A DNA stretch of 64,000 nucleotides from Rubrivivax sp. (GCA_030681795.1 JAUXRG010000078.1:186001-250000); one strand, 5' to 3'. Shown: positions 49,670 through 59,782, numbered from the stretch's first letter. Made by a program: numbers and translations. Notes: generated by a model from the letters alone, not told the origin.

Positions 49670-50761
49670 ATGAGTGTCATCAACCGCATGCTGCGCGACC
49701 TGGACGCGCGCGCCGCGCGCACGCCGCAGCCGCTGGACACCCTGAGCGCGCACGCCGCCCCGGGGCCCAGGCCGGCGCGCTGGCGCCTGCCCGCGATCGT
49801 GGCGCTGGGGGGTGTGGCCATTGCGGTGGCGGCCTTCGCCGATTTCTCGCCCCGGGCGACCCGGCCGGTGGGGCCGGCGCGGGAACTCGCGCCGGCTCCA
49901 GCGGTGCCGGCCGAGCCCACGCGGCAAGCCGACGCACCCGCACCCGCATCCGCATCCGCGCTCGCACCCGCCGCAAGCCAGGCCCTGCCCGCTGCGCCCC
50001 CCTCGGGCGAGCCGTTGCTGGCGCTGGCCGCGCCGCGCCTGGGCACCCCGATGCCCGGCGATGCACAAGCCGCGCCCGACGCCGCCCTCCCCGCAGCGGC
50101 ACCCGCCGCCGCGCCACTGGAGGCCCTGATCGCGCGCGCCGCGCCGGCGCCGCTGCTGGCCACGCCACCGCGCATCGACAAACGCAGCGTGCCGCCCAGC
50201 GATACCCAGCGCGCCGCGGCGGCGCTGAGCGAGGCCATGGACCTGGCACGCGCCGGCCAGCGCCAGGCGGCGCTGCAGCGCGCGCTGCAGGCCCTGGCCA
50301 TCGAGCCGCGCCACGCCGGCGCGCGCCAGCTGGCGGCGGTGCTGCAACACGAATCCGGCGCAAGTGCGCAGGCCCTGGCCTTGCTGCGCGAGGGCGCCAC
50401 CATGGACGCCCCGCCGCCGGCGCTGACGCTGCTGCTGGCACGCCTGCTGGCCGCCCAGGGCCTGGCCGACGAGGCGCTGGCCGTGCTCGAGCGCCACGCC
50501 CTGCACAGTGCCGATGCCGAAGGCCTGCGCGCCGGGCTGCTCGCCCAGCAAGGCCAGTACGCCCGCGCCCTGCCCGCCTACGAGAACGCCACGCGCCAGC
50601 AACCGGGCAACCCGATGTGGTGGTTCGGCCTGGCCGTGGCGCTGGACTCCGAAGGCCAGGGCCCGCGCGCGCGCCAGGCCTACACCCTGGCGCACCAGCT
50701 CGGCCTGCCGCGCGAGGACCTCGCCACCTACGCCGAGCAACGCCTGCGCGCGCTCGACTGA
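49670..50761 (+). CDS. mshN: MshN-like TPR protein
   Basis: A 363-residue inner-membrane protein: the start SVINRMLRDLDAR is the classic GspB/MshN cytoplasmic tag, one helix follows (LPAIVALGGVAIAVAAFADF), then a long Ala/Pro-rich periplasmic linker and TPR repeats from about residue 180 (MDLARAGQRQAALQRALQALAIEPRHAGARQ in part). It links MshM to the pilus machinery. ATG 49670 follows GGGG from the repeat, with no good ribosome site. Confidence 0.84.
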   Translation: MSVINRMLRDLDARAARTPQPLDTLSAHAAPGPRPARWRLPAIVALGGVAIAVAAFADFSPRATRPVGPARELAPAPAVPAEPTRQADAPAPASASALAPAASQALPAAPPSGEPLLALAAPRLGTPMPGDAQAAPDAALPAAAPAAAPLEALIARAAPAPLLATPPRIDKRSVPPSDTQRAAAALSEAMDLARAGQRQAALQRALQALAIEPRHAGARQLAAVLQHESGASAQALALLREGATMDAPPPALTLLLARLLAAQGLADEALAVLERHALHSADAEGLRAGLLAQQGQYARALPAYENATRQQPGNPMWWFGLAVALDSEGQGPRARQAYTLAHQLGLPREDLATYAEQRLRALD

Positions 50762-50794
50762 CCGCTTGCCACCACCTCCTGCCAAGACACCGCG

Positions 50795-52537
50795 ATGGAC
50801 CGCCCTGCCGCCCCTGCCTTCAACGCCACACGCTTTCGCCTGGGCGAGGTGCTCGTCAGCCGCGGGCTGATCAGCGAGTCGCAGCTCCAGCAGGCGCTGG
50901 CCACGCAAAAGACCACCGGGCGCAAGCTCGGGCGCGCGCTCACCGACCTGAAGCTCGTCACCGAGGCGCAGATCGGCGGCGTCGTCGCCGACCAGATGGG
51001 GCTGGAGTTCATCGACCTGGCGCAGCGCGACCTCGACCCCGCCACCGTCAAGCTGCTGCCCGAGGCCCGCGCGCGGCGCTTTCGCGCCCTCGTCATCGGG
51101 CGCCGCCCCGCTGGGCTCGAGGTCGGCCTGGTGGATCCCTCGGACATGGTGGCCTTCGACGCCCTGTCGCGCCTGCTCGGCACGACCGTGCACCCGGCGG
51201 TGGTGGCCGAGGACGCGCTGCTCGCCGCCATCGACCGCATCTACCAGCGCAGCGAAGAAATCTCCGGCCTGGCGCGCGAGCTCGCCGCCGACATGGGCGA
51301 GGGCGTGCTCAGCCTGGCCAGCCTGGAAACCAGCAGCGGCGCCGAGGAAGCGCCCGTGGTGCGGCTGCTGCACAGCCTCTTCCAGACCGCGGTGGCGCGC
51401 GACGTCAGCGATATCCACATCGAGCCGCAGGAGCGGCAGCTGCAGATCCGCTTCCGCATCGACGGCGTGATGCAGGTGCAAAGCGCGCCCGACCCGCGCA
51501 TCGCCGCGGCCGTGGTGCAGCGCCTCAAGCTCATGTCCAACCTGGACATCAGCGAAAAGCGCCTGCCGCAGGACGGGCGGTTCCGCATGACGGTGGGCCA
51601 CACGGTGCTCGACGTGCGCATCTCGACCCTGCCCACGCAGTACGGCGAGGCGGTGGTGATGCGCCTGCTGGCGCAGAACACCGAGCGCATGAAGCTCGCC
51701 GCCCTGGGCATCCCCGAGCCCATCCTCAAGCGGCTGCGCGCGGCGCTGGCCTCGCCCGCGGGCATGGTGCTGGTCACCGGCCCCACCGGCAGCGGCAAGA
51801 CCACCACGCTGTACGCCGCGCTGGCCGAGCTGAATACGCCCGAGACCAAGATCATCACCGTCGAAGACCCGGTGGAATACCGCCTGCCGGGCCTGACGCA
51901 GGTGCAGATCAACGACAAGATCGACCTCAGCTTCTCCCGCGTGCTGCGCTCCTGCCTGCGCCAGGACCCGGACGTGATCCTGGTGGGCGAGATGCGCGAC
52001 CAGGAAACCGCCGAGATCGGCCTGCGCGCCGCGCTCACCGGCCACCTGGTGCTCTCCACCCTGCACACCAACGATTCCGCCGGCACGCCAATGCGCCTGC
52101 GCGACATGGGCATCGCCCCCTACATGGTGGCGCTGGGGCTGCGCCTGGTCCTCGCGCAGCGCCTGGTGCGCACCATCTGCCCGAACTGCCGCGTGCCCGC
52201 CGAGCCCCCCGCGCACGAGCGCGAATGGCTGGGGGAGGACTTGAAGGACACGAGCGGCCCGAGCTCGGGCACAGGCGCCGGCAAATACACCGCCTTCCGC
52301 GGCACCGGTTGCAGCCAGTGCCACGACAGTGGCTACCGCGGCCGCATGGCGGTCTACGAGATGCTGGAGATGACGCCCGCGCTGGTGCACCTGGCCAACC
52401 GCGACGACCCGGCCGGCTTCATGGCCGAGGCCAGGCGCGCCTTCGCCGATTTCACGCTGCGCCGCGGCGCGCTGGCGCTCGTCGCCGAAGGCCGCACCAC
52501 GGTGGCCGAGGCCATGCGCGTGGGCGCCGGCGTGTAA
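50795..52537 (+). CDS. mshE: MSHA pilus extension ATPase MshE
   Basis: A 580-residue GspE/PilB-family ATPase. The N-terminal MshEN domain ([22 protein letters not shown] and [13 protein letters not shown]), known in Vibrio MshE to bind cyclic di-GMP, is followed by [20 protein letters not shown], Walker [13 protein letters not shown], the Asp box and [14 protein letters not shown] Cys tetrad ([12 protein letters not shown]) forms the zinc site. c-di-GMP control here is inferred from the domain. Confidence 0.93.
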   Translation: MDRPAAPAFNATRFRLGEVLVSRGLISESQLQQALATQKTTGRKLGRALTDLKLVTEAQIGGVVADQMGLEFIDLAQRDLDPATVKLLPEARARRFRALVIGRRPAGLEVGLVDPSDMVAFDALSRLLGTTVHPAVVAEDALLAAIDRIYQRSEEISGLARELAADMGEGVLSLASLETSSGAEEAPVVRLLHSLFQTAVARDVSDIHIEPQERQLQIRFRIDGVMQVQSAPDPRIAAAVVQRLKLMSNLDISEKRLPQDGRFRMTVGHTVLDVRISTLPTQYGEAVVMRLLAQNTERMKLAALGIPEPILKRLRAALASPAGMVLVTGPTGSGKTTTLYAALAELNTPETKIITVEDPVEYRLPGLTQVQINDKIDLSFSRVLRSCLRQDPDVILVGEMRDQETAEIGLRAALTGHLVLSTLHTNDSAGTPMRLRDMGIAPYMVALGLRLVLAQRLVRTICPNCRVPAEPPAHEREWLGEDLKDTSGPSSGTGAGKYTAFRGTGCSQCHDSGYRGRMAVYEMLEMTPALVHLANRDDPAGFMAEARRAFADFTLRRGALALVAEGRTTVAEAMRVGAGV

Positions 52538-52564
52538 GCCGCAGCCTGCGCCCGGTCACCCTCC

Positions 52565-53788
52565 ATGCCCAGCTTCGCCTACCGCGGCCGTGACGGCGCC
52601 ATGCAGCCCCGGCAAGGGCTGCTCGAATGCGCCAGCCCGCGCCATGCCGCCGAGATGCTGGCGGGCATGGGCATCGTGCCGGTGGCCATCGAGCTGCACC
52701 AGCCGCCGGCCGAGGCCGCCGACGTGCTCAGGCGCTGGCTGCGCCGGCGCGCCGTCGGTGAAATCGAGCTGCTGCTGTTCTCCAACCAGATGCACACGCT
52801 GCAAAGGGCCGGCGTGCCCATCCTGCGCGCGCTGCAGGGCCTGCAGGAGTCCACCCAGCACGAGGGTGTGCGCACGCTGCTGGGCGAGTTGCGCCACGGG
52901 CTGGATTCGGGGCTGGAGCTGTCGCAGGCCATGGCCCGGCGCGGCGATGTCTTCGACCGCTTCTACATCGCGATGATCCGCGTCGGCGAGACCACCGGCC
53001 AGCTCACCGAGGTCTTTGCCGCGCTGCACCAGCACCTCGAGTTCCAGCGCTTCATGCGCGAGCAGGTGAATACCGCCCTGCGCTACCCCAAGTTCGTGCT
53101 CATGGCCATGGCGGTGGCGGTGGTGGTGGTCAATATCTTCGTGATTCCGGCCTTCGCCAAGGTCTTCGAGAACCTCAAGACCGAGCTGCCGCTGATGACG
53201 CGCATCCTGCTCGGCAGCTCCAATTTCATGCTCGCGGCCTGGCCCGCATTGCTGGGGGCCACCGCGGCGGCCGGGATGGCGGCGCGCTCCTTCGTCGCCA
53301 CCGACCGCGGCCGCCTGTGGTGGGACCGCTGGAAGCTGCACCTGCCCATCGCCGGCAAGCTGGTGCGCAAGGGCGCGCTGTCACGCGCCTGCCGCAGCCT
53401 AGCGCTGGTGCTGCGCAGCGGCGTGCCCGTGCTCGACGGACTGAAGCTGTGCGCCGAGGTGACCGAAAACGCCTGGATGGAGCGCGCCGTGCTGGGCATG
53501 CGCAGCAGCGTGGAGCGCGGCGAGAGCCTTCTGGTGGCCAGCCGCAAGGCCGGCATCTTCACGCCCATCGTGCTGCAGATGATCATGGTCGGCGAGGAGT
53601 CGGGCACGCTGGACGAGATGCTCGACGAGGTCGGGCAGATGTACCAGCGCGAGCTCGAGTACGAGCTCAAGACGATGTCGCAGCAGATCGAACCCATCCT
53701 CATCTTCTTCCTCGGCGCGCTGGTGCTGGTGTTGGCGCTGGGCGTTTTCATGCCGATGTGGGACCTGGGCCGCGCCGCGCTCAAGTGA
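52565..53788 (+). CDS. mshG: MSHA platform protein MshG (GspF/PilC family)
   Basis: A 407-residue inner-membrane protein with two GspF domains. FAYRGRDGAMQPRQG starts it; LLLFSNQMHTLQRAGVPILRALQGL and MIRVGETTGQLTEVF mark domain one, and RACRSLALVLRSGVPVLDGLKL and MIMVGEESGTLDEML domain two. Hydrophobic helices lie between and at the end (IEPILIFFLGALVLVLALGVF). It anchors pilin assembly. Confidence 0.93.
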   Translation: MPSFAYRGRDGAMQPRQGLLECASPRHAAEMLAGMGIVPVAIELHQPPAEAADVLRRWLRRRAVGEIELLLFSNQMHTLQRAGVPILRALQGLQESTQHEGVRTLLGELRHGLDSGLELSQAMARRGDVFDRFYIAMIRVGETTGQLTEVFAALHQHLEFQRFMREQVNTALRYPKFVLMAMAVAVVVVNIFVIPAFAKVFENLKTELPLMTRILLGSSNFMLAAWPALLGATAAAGMAARSFVATDRGRLWWDRWKLHLPIAGKLVRKGALSRACRSLALVLRSGVPVLDGLKLCAEVTENAWMERAVLGMRSSVERGESLLVASRKAGIFTPIVLQMIMVGEESGTLDEMLDEVGQMYQRELEYELKTMSQQIEPILIFFLGALVLVLALGVFMPMWDLGRAALK

Positions 53789-53903
53789 GGCATCGATCGA
53801 GCCTTCAGGTCCGGGCAGCCGCTGCCGATAAACCCTCAAACCCAGGCGTGACAGACCGGCTGCCACGGGACTTCCAGCCACGTATCGATTGCGGAGAGAA
53901 ATC

Positions 53904-54452
53904 ATGAAATCAACCCAGCGCGGCTTCACGATGGTGGAGTTGATCGTCGTCATCATCATCCTGGGCATCCTGGCCGCCGTGGCGCTGCCGCGCTTCACCA
54001 ACCTGCAGCGCGACGGCCGCATTGCCAAGCTCAACGCCGCACGCGGCGCCGTGGCCTCGGCCAGCGCGCTGGTGCACGGCACCGCCATGGCACGCCACAA
54101 CCAGCTGCAGCCGGCCTGCCCGGTGGCCGGTTTCGGCGCCAATCCGCCCCTCATCAATGCCGCCGGCACCGGCAACCTGTGCACCGAGAACGGCAGCGTC
54201 CAGGTGACGCTGCTCTACCCCGCGGCCACGCTGGCCGGCGTGGTGGCCTCGGCGGGCGTCGTGCAGGTTTCGGGCACCCCCACCGCGGCGCAGCTCGCCG
54301 TGGACGGCTACGCCACGGCGGCCGCGGCCGGCGGCCTGCAGGTGCAGGTGCAGGGCGGCCCCACCCCGGCGAATTGCTCGTTCACCTATACCGCCCCGGC
54401 GGTATTGGGTGCAGCACCCCTGCTGACGGCCGCCGTCACCACGGGTTGCTAG
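53904..54452 (+). CDS. mshA: MshA-like major pilin
   Basis: A 182-residue type IVa pilin with a short leader and motif RGFTMVELIVVIIILGILAAVALPRF (cleavage after Gly, Glu +5). The body has cysteines in QPACPVAG, GNLCTENG, ANCSF and a C-terminal Cys. It is the first pilin after the assembly genes, has the best ribosome site of the cluster (GGAGAGAAATC-ATG), and a 115-base upstream gap that could hold a promoter, fitting the major pilin. Confidence 0.85.
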   Translation: MKSTQRGFTMVELIVVIIILGILAAVALPRFTNLQRDGRIAKLNAARGAVASASALVHGTAMARHNQLQPACPVAGFGANPPLINAAGTGNLCTENGSVQVTLLYPAATLAGVVASAGVVQVSGTPTAAQLAVDGYATAAAAGGLQVQVQGGPTPANCSFTYTAPAVLGAAPLLTAAVTTGC

Positions 54453-54489
54453 GACGAAAATTCAAAGAAGACTGACTTGGCCTCGAGTC

Positions 54490-54975
54490 ATGTCGGAACC
54501 CCGGGCCTGCCAGCGGCCGCAGCCACGCCAAGGCGGGCCCGCCCCGCGCGGCTTCACCACGGTCGAGCTGGTCGTGGTGATGCTCGTGATGGGCTTGCTG
54601 GCCGCCGTGGCCATGCCGCGCCTGACTGACCGTTCCGTCCTGCAAGAGCGCGGCGTGCAGGACCAGCTGCGCGGCCTGCTTCGCACCAGCCGCCAGCTCG
54701 CCGTGACGCAGCAGCGCGAGGTCTGCGTGCTGCTCGCCCCCAACCGCGCCAGCGCCGTCTATACCGCCGCGGGCGCCTGCTCGCCGGCCGCGCCGGTGGG
54801 CGGCCTGGGCGGTGAAGCCGAACTCGCCTTCAATCTGCCGCCCCGCGTGGTGCTGGGCGGCGCCACGCTGGTGCGCTTCAACACCCGCGGCCAGCTCGTG
54901 CCGGCGGCGGACCGGGGCATCACCATCGGCTCGCTCACCCTCAACGTCAGCCGTGAAACAGGCCACACGCCCTAG
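54490..54975 (+). CDS. mshC: MshC-like minor pilin
   Basis: A 161-residue GspH-type pseudopilin with a 20-residue leader and the motif RGFTTVELVVVMLVMGLLAAVAMPRL. A conserved helix QLRGLLRTSRQLAVTQQREVCVLL follows. It overlaps the next gene by 23 bases. Confidence 0.8.
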   Translation: MSEPRACQRPQPRQGGPAPRGFTTVELVVVMLVMGLLAAVAMPRLTDRSVLQERGVQDQLRGLLRTSRQLAVTQQREVCVLLAPNRASAVYTAAGACSPAAPVGGLGGEAELAFNLPPRVVLGGATLVRFNTRGQLVPAADRGITIGSLTLNVSRETGHTP

Positions 54976-55597
54976 ACCCAGCCCCAGGCGAATCCCGTGG
55001 CGGCGGGCCTCGCGTGGCTTCACGCTCATCGACGTGCTGGTGCTGATCGTGCTCGTGGGCACGGTGGCGGGCTCGCTCACGGTGCTCTTCAGTCGGCTGG
55101 CCGCGCAGTCGGCCGAGTCGGTGCGCGCGCGCCAGGCGCTGGCGCTGGGCCAGGCGCTGCTGGGCGAGGTGGGCATGATGCCCTTCAGCTTTTGCGACCC
55201 GCAAGACGCGCGCGCGCGCCTTGCCACCGGGGCTTTCGTCGGCGGCACCGGCTGCGCCACCACGGTGGACGCCCTGGGTCCCGAGCCCGGCGAGAGCCGC
55301 TACAACGCGGCGAATCGCTACGACGGCGTGAGCGACTACCAGGGCTTCGCCATGCCCGGCGCCGGCTGCGCCGGCCTGTGCGATATCGCCGGCAACCTGC
55401 TCAACTCGGCGGGCAGTGCGTTGACTGGCTGTTCGGCCGCCGTGGCCCTGGCGCCGGCGGCCTTGCCCGGCGTGGCGGCGCTGGACGCCAACGGCCGCGC
55501 CCAGGCGCTGCGCATCGACGTCACCGTGCGCTGCCCGGCGAGCCCGGCGATCACGCTGCAGGCCGTGCGACTGCGGCATGCGCCGCGCGCGGTCTAG
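54953..55597 (+). CDS. mshD: MshD-like minor pilin
   Basis: A 214-residue prepilin-like protein starting at GTG 54953, inside the end of mshC. The motif RGFTLIDVLVLIVLVGTVAGSL has Asp, not Glu, at +5, an unusual residue for N-methylation and subunit packing. The body (MMPFSFCDPQDARARLATGAF and GESRYNAANRYDGVSDYQGF) is the usual MshD pattern. Confidence 0.8.
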   Translation: MKQATRPRPSPRRIPWRRASRGFTLIDVLVLIVLVGTVAGSLTVLFSRLAAQSAESVRARQALALGQALLGEVGMMPFSFCDPQDARARLATGAFVGGTGCATTVDALGPEPGESRYNAANRYDGVSDYQGFAMPGAGCAGLCDIAGNLLNSAGSALTGCSAAVALAPAALPGVAALDANGRAQALRIDVTVRCPASPAITLQAVRLRHAPRAV

Positions 55598-55613
55598 GCG
55601 GCCGGCGAACGCC

Positions 55614-56552
55614 ATGGCCCACGCCCAACCGATCCGCCACGCACCGTGCACGGGCGCCCCGGCCCGGGCGGCGCGCGGTTTCACGCTGGTGGAGATGATC
55701 GTCGCCATCGCCTTGATCGGCTTGCTCTCGGTGATGGCCGCGCCGCTGCTGCGCATCCCCATGGTGGCCTGGATGGACGCCTCGCGCCGCGCCGACCTGG
55801 GCGCCACGGCCGACCTGGTGCAGGACAAGCTCGCCGCCGACCTGGCGCGCGCCCTGCCCAATAGCGTTCGCGTGCGCCAGGTCGGCACACGGGTCTGGCT
55901 CGAGTATCTGGAAGTGCGCGCCCAGGGCCGGCACCGTGCCGGCACCACGGCCGCCGCGCCGGCCTGCCCCGCCACCTGCAGCACACCCGGTGGCAACGAC
56001 ATGCTCGAGGCCGCCTGCAGCGAGACCTGCTTCACCAGCCTGGGCCCGCTGCAGGGCGACCCGCCGCTGGCCGGCAGCGACTGGGTGGTGGTCAACCCGC
56101 TGGGCCCGGGCGTGCCGGCGGGCGACCCCTACTTCGGCGGCAACGCGGCCGTGGCCGGCGGCATCAAGGTCCGGCTGGCCGATGTGCTGCCCGCCGCCGA
56201 CGGCTCGCGCCTGCGCCACGCGGCGCACACCTTCCCTGCCACCGCCGCGTCTCGCCGTTTTTACCTGGTGGCCACGCCCGTGAGCTACGAATGCAACCCG
56301 GCCACGCAGCGGCTGCTGCGCCACGCCGGCTACGCGGTGGCCGCCGTCCAGCCCACGGCGTTTGCCGGCGCCGACACGGTGCCCCTGGCCAGCAACCTGG
56401 CCGCCTGCAGCCTGCGCTACACGCCGGCCGGTGCGCTGGGGCGCGGCGGCGTGGTGTCGATGTGGCTGCGGCTCTCGCGCGTGGCCGCCGATACCGGCGC
56501 GCCCGAGAGCGTGGAGATCCACCACCAGTTCGCGGTGAGCGAGGCGCCATGA
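55614..56552 (+). CDS. mshO: MshO-like minor pilin
   Basis: A 312-residue prepilin-like protein with motif RGFTLVEMIVAIALIGLLSVMAAP and a long globular domain with cysteine pairs (CPATCSTPGG, CSETC). ATG 55614 (MAHAQP) gives a 16-base gap to mshD; ATG 55578 would overlap mshD by 20 bases and is the alternative. By size and place it is MshO (PilW-like). Confidence 0.8.
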   Translation: MAHAQPIRHAPCTGAPARAARGFTLVEMIVAIALIGLLSVMAAPLLRIPMVAWMDASRRADLGATADLVQDKLAADLARALPNSVRVRQVGTRVWLEYLEVRAQGRHRAGTTAAAPACPATCSTPGGNDMLEAACSETCFTSLGPLQGDPPLAGSDWVVVNPLGPGVPAGDPYFGGNAAVAGGIKVRLADVLPAADGSRLRHAAHTFPATAASRRFYLVATPVSYECNPATQRLLRHAGYAVAAVQPTAFAGADTVPLASNLAACSLRYTPAGALGRGGVVSMWLRLSRVAADTGAPESVEIHHQFAVSEAP

Positions 56553-56998
56553 AGCCGCCGCGGCAACGGGCCCGTCGCCAGCGCGGCTTCTCCGGCGTGA
56601 TGGTGATCGCGGTGCTGGTGCTGCTGGGCGGCCTGAGCGCCTATGCGGTGGGGCTGGTGACCTCGGCGCTGGGGGGCTACGCGAGCGAGATCTCGTTCGC
56701 CCGCGCCACGCGGGCGGCGCAGGCCGGGCTCGACTGGGGCCGCTGGCGCGTCACCGCCGCCGTGGCGCCCCTGTGCACGCCGACGCAGACCCTGGCCAAC
56801 CTGCCCGGCACCTTGCAACCCTATGCCGTGACGGTGCGCTGCAGCGCCAGCGGGCCCTACACCGAAGGGGCCGGCACGCTGCGCGTCTACCGCATCGACG
56901 CTGTCGCCTGCAACCTGCCCGCGGGCGGGCCCTGCCCCAGTGCGGCCAATAGCGCCGACTACGTGCAGGCCAGCATGACGGCGCAGGTCGAGCGCTGA
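56549..56998 (+). CDS. mshP: MshP-like minor pilin (PilX-type)
   Basis: A 149-residue protein with the divergent start RGFSGVMVIAVLVLLGGLSAYAVG and helix ISFARATRAAQAGLDWGRW, as in PilX/MshP members that lack Glu at +5. It overlaps mshO by four bases and ends the pilin series. The large tip protein MshQ, which follows mshP in Vibrio, is absent. Confidence 0.78.
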   Translation: MKPPRQRARRQRGFSGVMVIAVLVLLGGLSAYAVGLVTSALGGYASEISFARATRAAQAGLDWGRWRVTAAVAPLCTPTQTLANLPGTLQPYAVTVRCSASGPYTEGAGTLRVYRIDAVACNLPAGGPCPSAANSADYVQASMTAQVER

Positions 56999-57148
56999 GG
57001 CCGTGAATCCCTCTGCTGCGCGGGCCGATCTTCACTGCCTCCGGGTCGGATCAGGCCCCTCAATGACCCGCATTTCGGGCCGCTGCACCGGCCGGTGGCG
57101 GCCTACGATTCTTGCGCCAGCGCCCCTGCCTGAGCGCCCGGAGGCTTG

Positions 57149-59644
57149 ATGTCCGATCTGTCTCAACCGCCGCTGACCCCTCTGCCCACGGCAGGGCCGG
57201 GTTTCGCCTGGCCCACGCCCGACCTGCCTTCCTACCCCGCCCCGGCGCGCGCCACCTCGGCGCCGGCCTGCGAGGTCGAGGGCCTGAACGGCCACACCAT
57301 CAACGGTGAACTCCTTCACTTCGACCCCGAACTGGGCGTGATGCAACTGCGCACGCACGCGCGAAGCAAGCCCATGCCGCTGCGCCTGGACCAGTTCCGC
57401 CGCCTGCGCCTGGTGCAACCGCTGGCGCCGGCGGCGGCGCACGAGTCGAGCGACGACCCGACTTCCGCGCGGCCCCGGCTGCCCTTCACGGTGGAGTTCA
57501 AGAACGCGCCGCTGTGGCAGGGCGAGACGGTGGGCCACCTCGAAGAAGCCTGGGGTCTGTTCCTCTTCGAGCCGCTGGATGACGAAGGCCATGTGCGGCG
57601 CTGGTTCGTCCCGCGCGCGGCCTATGTGCAGGCCGAGGTCGGCCCGCGCCTCGGCGAGGCCCTGGTCGAGCAGCATTCGGCCACGCCCGAGCAGATCCGT
57701 GAAGCGCTGGCCGAGCAGACCGCCTTGCGCACGCGCAAGCTCGGCGACATGCTCGTCGTGCGCCAGATCATCACGCCCGAGGAGCTGGCCGCGGCCATCG
57801 AGCGCCAGTCGCACATGCCCATGGTGCGCATCGGCGAGGCGCTCCTGGCGCTGGGCTTCATCACCGAGACGCAACTGAAGGACGCCCTGGTGCTGCAGCG
57901 CGCCGACCGCAGCGTGCCGCTGGGCGAGCTGCTGGTGCGCAAGGGCCTGGTTTCGCGCACCGACCTGCAGATGGCCCTGGCGCGCAAGATGGGCTACCCG
58001 CTGGTCGACGTGCTGCAGTACCCGGCCGATGCCGAGGCCGTGGCGCGCCTGCCCTATACCGTGGCGACACGCGTGCCCGCCCTGCCGCTGATGCTGCGCG
58101 GCGGACGCCTGGTGGTGGCGGTGGAAGACCCCGGGCACCGCGGGCAGATCGACGAACTCGAGTTTGCCGCCCAATGCAAGGTGGTGCCGGTGCTGGCCCG
58201 TGCCGGCGTGCTGCTGGGCGCCATCGACCGCGCCTACGAAAAGGTCGGCGCCGCCACCTTCTCCCTGCGGCCGTGGGACGAATCCGGCACCCCGATCGAT
58301 TTCGAGCCCGACGACGCCAGCAAGCTGCTGGCGTCGATGGAGCGCGTCGAATCCCACGTCGACGAGGACGAAGACAACGCCGGCGAGCAGAGCGACAACA
58401 CGCTGGTGCGGCTCATCAACTCGATGATCCAGGAGGCGCACTCGCAAGGCGTCTCGGACATCCACATCGAGTGCCCGCCCGGGCGCGAAAAGGTGCGCAT
58501 CCGCTTCCGCAAGGACGGCCAGCTGCACCCCTACCTGGACCTGCCCACGAGCTACCGCAAGGCCATCATCGCGCGGCTGAAGATCATGTGCGAGCTCGAC
58601 ATCAGCGAAAAGCGCAAGCCGCAGGACGGCAAGATCAACTTCGCCAAGTTCGTGCCCGGCGTGCGGCTGGAGCTGCGCGTGGCCACCATCCCGACGCAGA
58701 ATAACCTCGAGGACGCCGTGCTGCGGCTGCTCGCCTCGACCAAGCCGCTGCCGCTGGACAGCCTGGGCCTGTCGCCGCGCAACCTGGAGCACTTCAAGGC
58801 CGCCGCCCAGCGCCCCTACGGCATGCTGCTGTGCGTGGGCCCCACGGGTTCGGGCAAGACCACCACGCTGCACTCGGTGCTGGGCTGCATCAATACGCCC
58901 GAACGCAAGATCTGGACCGCCGAGGACCCGATCGAGATCACCCAGAGCGGCCTGCGCCAGGTGCAGGTCAACCCGCGCATCGACTGGACCTTCGCCAAGG
59001 CCCTGCGCGCCTTCCTGCGCGCCGACCCGGACGTCATCATGGTGGGCGAGATCCGCGACCAGGAAACCGCCCAGGTGGCCATCGAAGCCTCGCTCACCGG
59101 GCACCTGGTGCTCTCCACGCTGCACACCAACAGCGCGCCGGAAACCGTGACCCGGCTGCTCGACATGGGCATGGACCCCTTCAACTTCGCCGACGCGCTG
59201 CTCGGCGTGCTCGCCCAGCGCCTGGTGCGCCGGCTGTGCCCCCAATGCCGCGTGGCGCGCGAGTCCAGCGCCCAGGAAGAGGACGAGCTGCTGCACGACT
59301 ACCTGCATGCGCTGGCCGGGGTGGAGCACGCGCCCAGTGCCGACGACGTGCTCGCCGACTGGCGCCAGCGCTTCGGCGGCGAGAACGGCCAGGGCGGGCC
59401 GCTGATGCGCTACCACGCCGTGGGCTGCGGGCATTGCGCGCAGACCGGGCTGCGCGGCCGTGCCGGCATCCACGAGCTGATGATGGTCTCGCGCGGGCTT
59501 CGCCACCTCATCCAGACCGGCACGCGCGCCGACGACCTGCAGCGCCACGCCCTCGGCGAAGGCATGCGCACGCTGCGCCAGGACGGCATCGAAAAGGTGC
59601 TCGCCGGCGTGACGACGATCGAGGAAGTGCGCGCCAATTCCTGA
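57149..59644 (+). CDS. Second GspE/PilB-family ATPase with extra N-terminal domain
   Basis: An 831-residue ATPase, about 250 residues longer than MshE. Residues 30-90 form a small beta domain (VEGLNGHTINGELLHFDPELG) possibly PilZ-like; two MshEN-type units follow (LGEALVEQHSATPEQIREAL, LGELLVRKGLVSRTDLQMAL), then the ATPase with Walker [13 protein letters not shown] and LHTNSAPETVTRL, and a zinc tetrad (CPQC, CGHC). ATG 57149 has GGAGG four bases ahead. It may drive another pilus or secretion step; its partner is unknown. Confidence 0.85.
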   Translation: MSDLSQPPLTPLPTAGPGFAWPTPDLPSYPAPARATSAPACEVEGLNGHTINGELLHFDPELGVMQLRTHARSKPMPLRLDQFRRLRLVQPLAPAAAHESSDDPTSARPRLPFTVEFKNAPLWQGETVGHLEEAWGLFLFEPLDDEGHVRRWFVPRAAYVQAEVGPRLGEALVEQHSATPEQIREALAEQTALRTRKLGDMLVVRQIITPEELAAAIERQSHMPMVRIGEALLALGFITETQLKDALVLQRADRSVPLGELLVRKGLVSRTDLQMALARKMGYPLVDVLQYPADAEAVARLPYTVATRVPALPLMLRGGRLVVAVEDPGHRGQIDELEFAAQCKVVPVLARAGVLLGAIDRAYEKVGAATFSLRPWDESGTPIDFEPDDASKLLASMERVESHVDEDEDNAGEQSDNTLVRLINSMIQEAHSQGVSDIHIECPPGREKVRIRFRKDGQLHPYLDLPTSYRKAIIARLKIMCELDISEKRKPQDGKINFAKFVPGVRLELRVATIPTQNNLEDAVLRLLASTKPLPLDSLGLSPRNLEHFKAAAQRPYGMLLCVGPTGSGKTTTLHSVLGCINTPERKIWTAEDPIEITQSGLRQVQVNPRIDWTFAKALRAFLRADPDVIMVGEIRDQETAQVAIEASLTGHLVLSTLHTNSAPETVTRLLDMGMDPFNFADALLGVLAQRLVRRLCPQCRVARESSAQEEDELLHDYLHALAGVEHAPSADDVLADWRQRFGGENGQGGPLMRYHAVGCGHCAQTGLRGRAGIHELMMVSRGLRHLIQTGTRADDLQRHALGEGMRTLRQDGIEKVLAGVTTIEEVRANS

Positions 59645-59752
59645 GCGCCCGGGCGCGCACAAGGGTTCGTGGGCGAGCGTGACCAGCCACCGCCATCGCA
59701 TCGCCGGCCCGGCTGATCTGCCTGGCTGATGGGCCCGGGCCCTGCAATGCAC

Positions 59753-59782
59753 ATTGAAGATTGATACTTCAATCTGTAGAAT
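59753..59782 (+). promoter_or_regulatory. Promoter with overlapping inverted repeat
   Basis: TTGAAG (59754-59759) and TAGAAT (59777-59782) are 17 bases apart, a good sigma-70 promoter. ATTGAAG and CTTCAAT (59753-59773) form a 7-bp inverted repeat across it, a possible operator. The -10 box overlaps ATG 59781, so transcription would begin near 59789 and favour the ATG at 59793 for the following gene. Confidence 0.6.

Noticed and set aside
46145-52390. A 2081-codon open frame on the minus strand across the MSHA genes
   Set aside because: It is antisense to seven well-supported genes, is rich in His/Arg/Gly/Ala from GC bias and has no recognisable domain.
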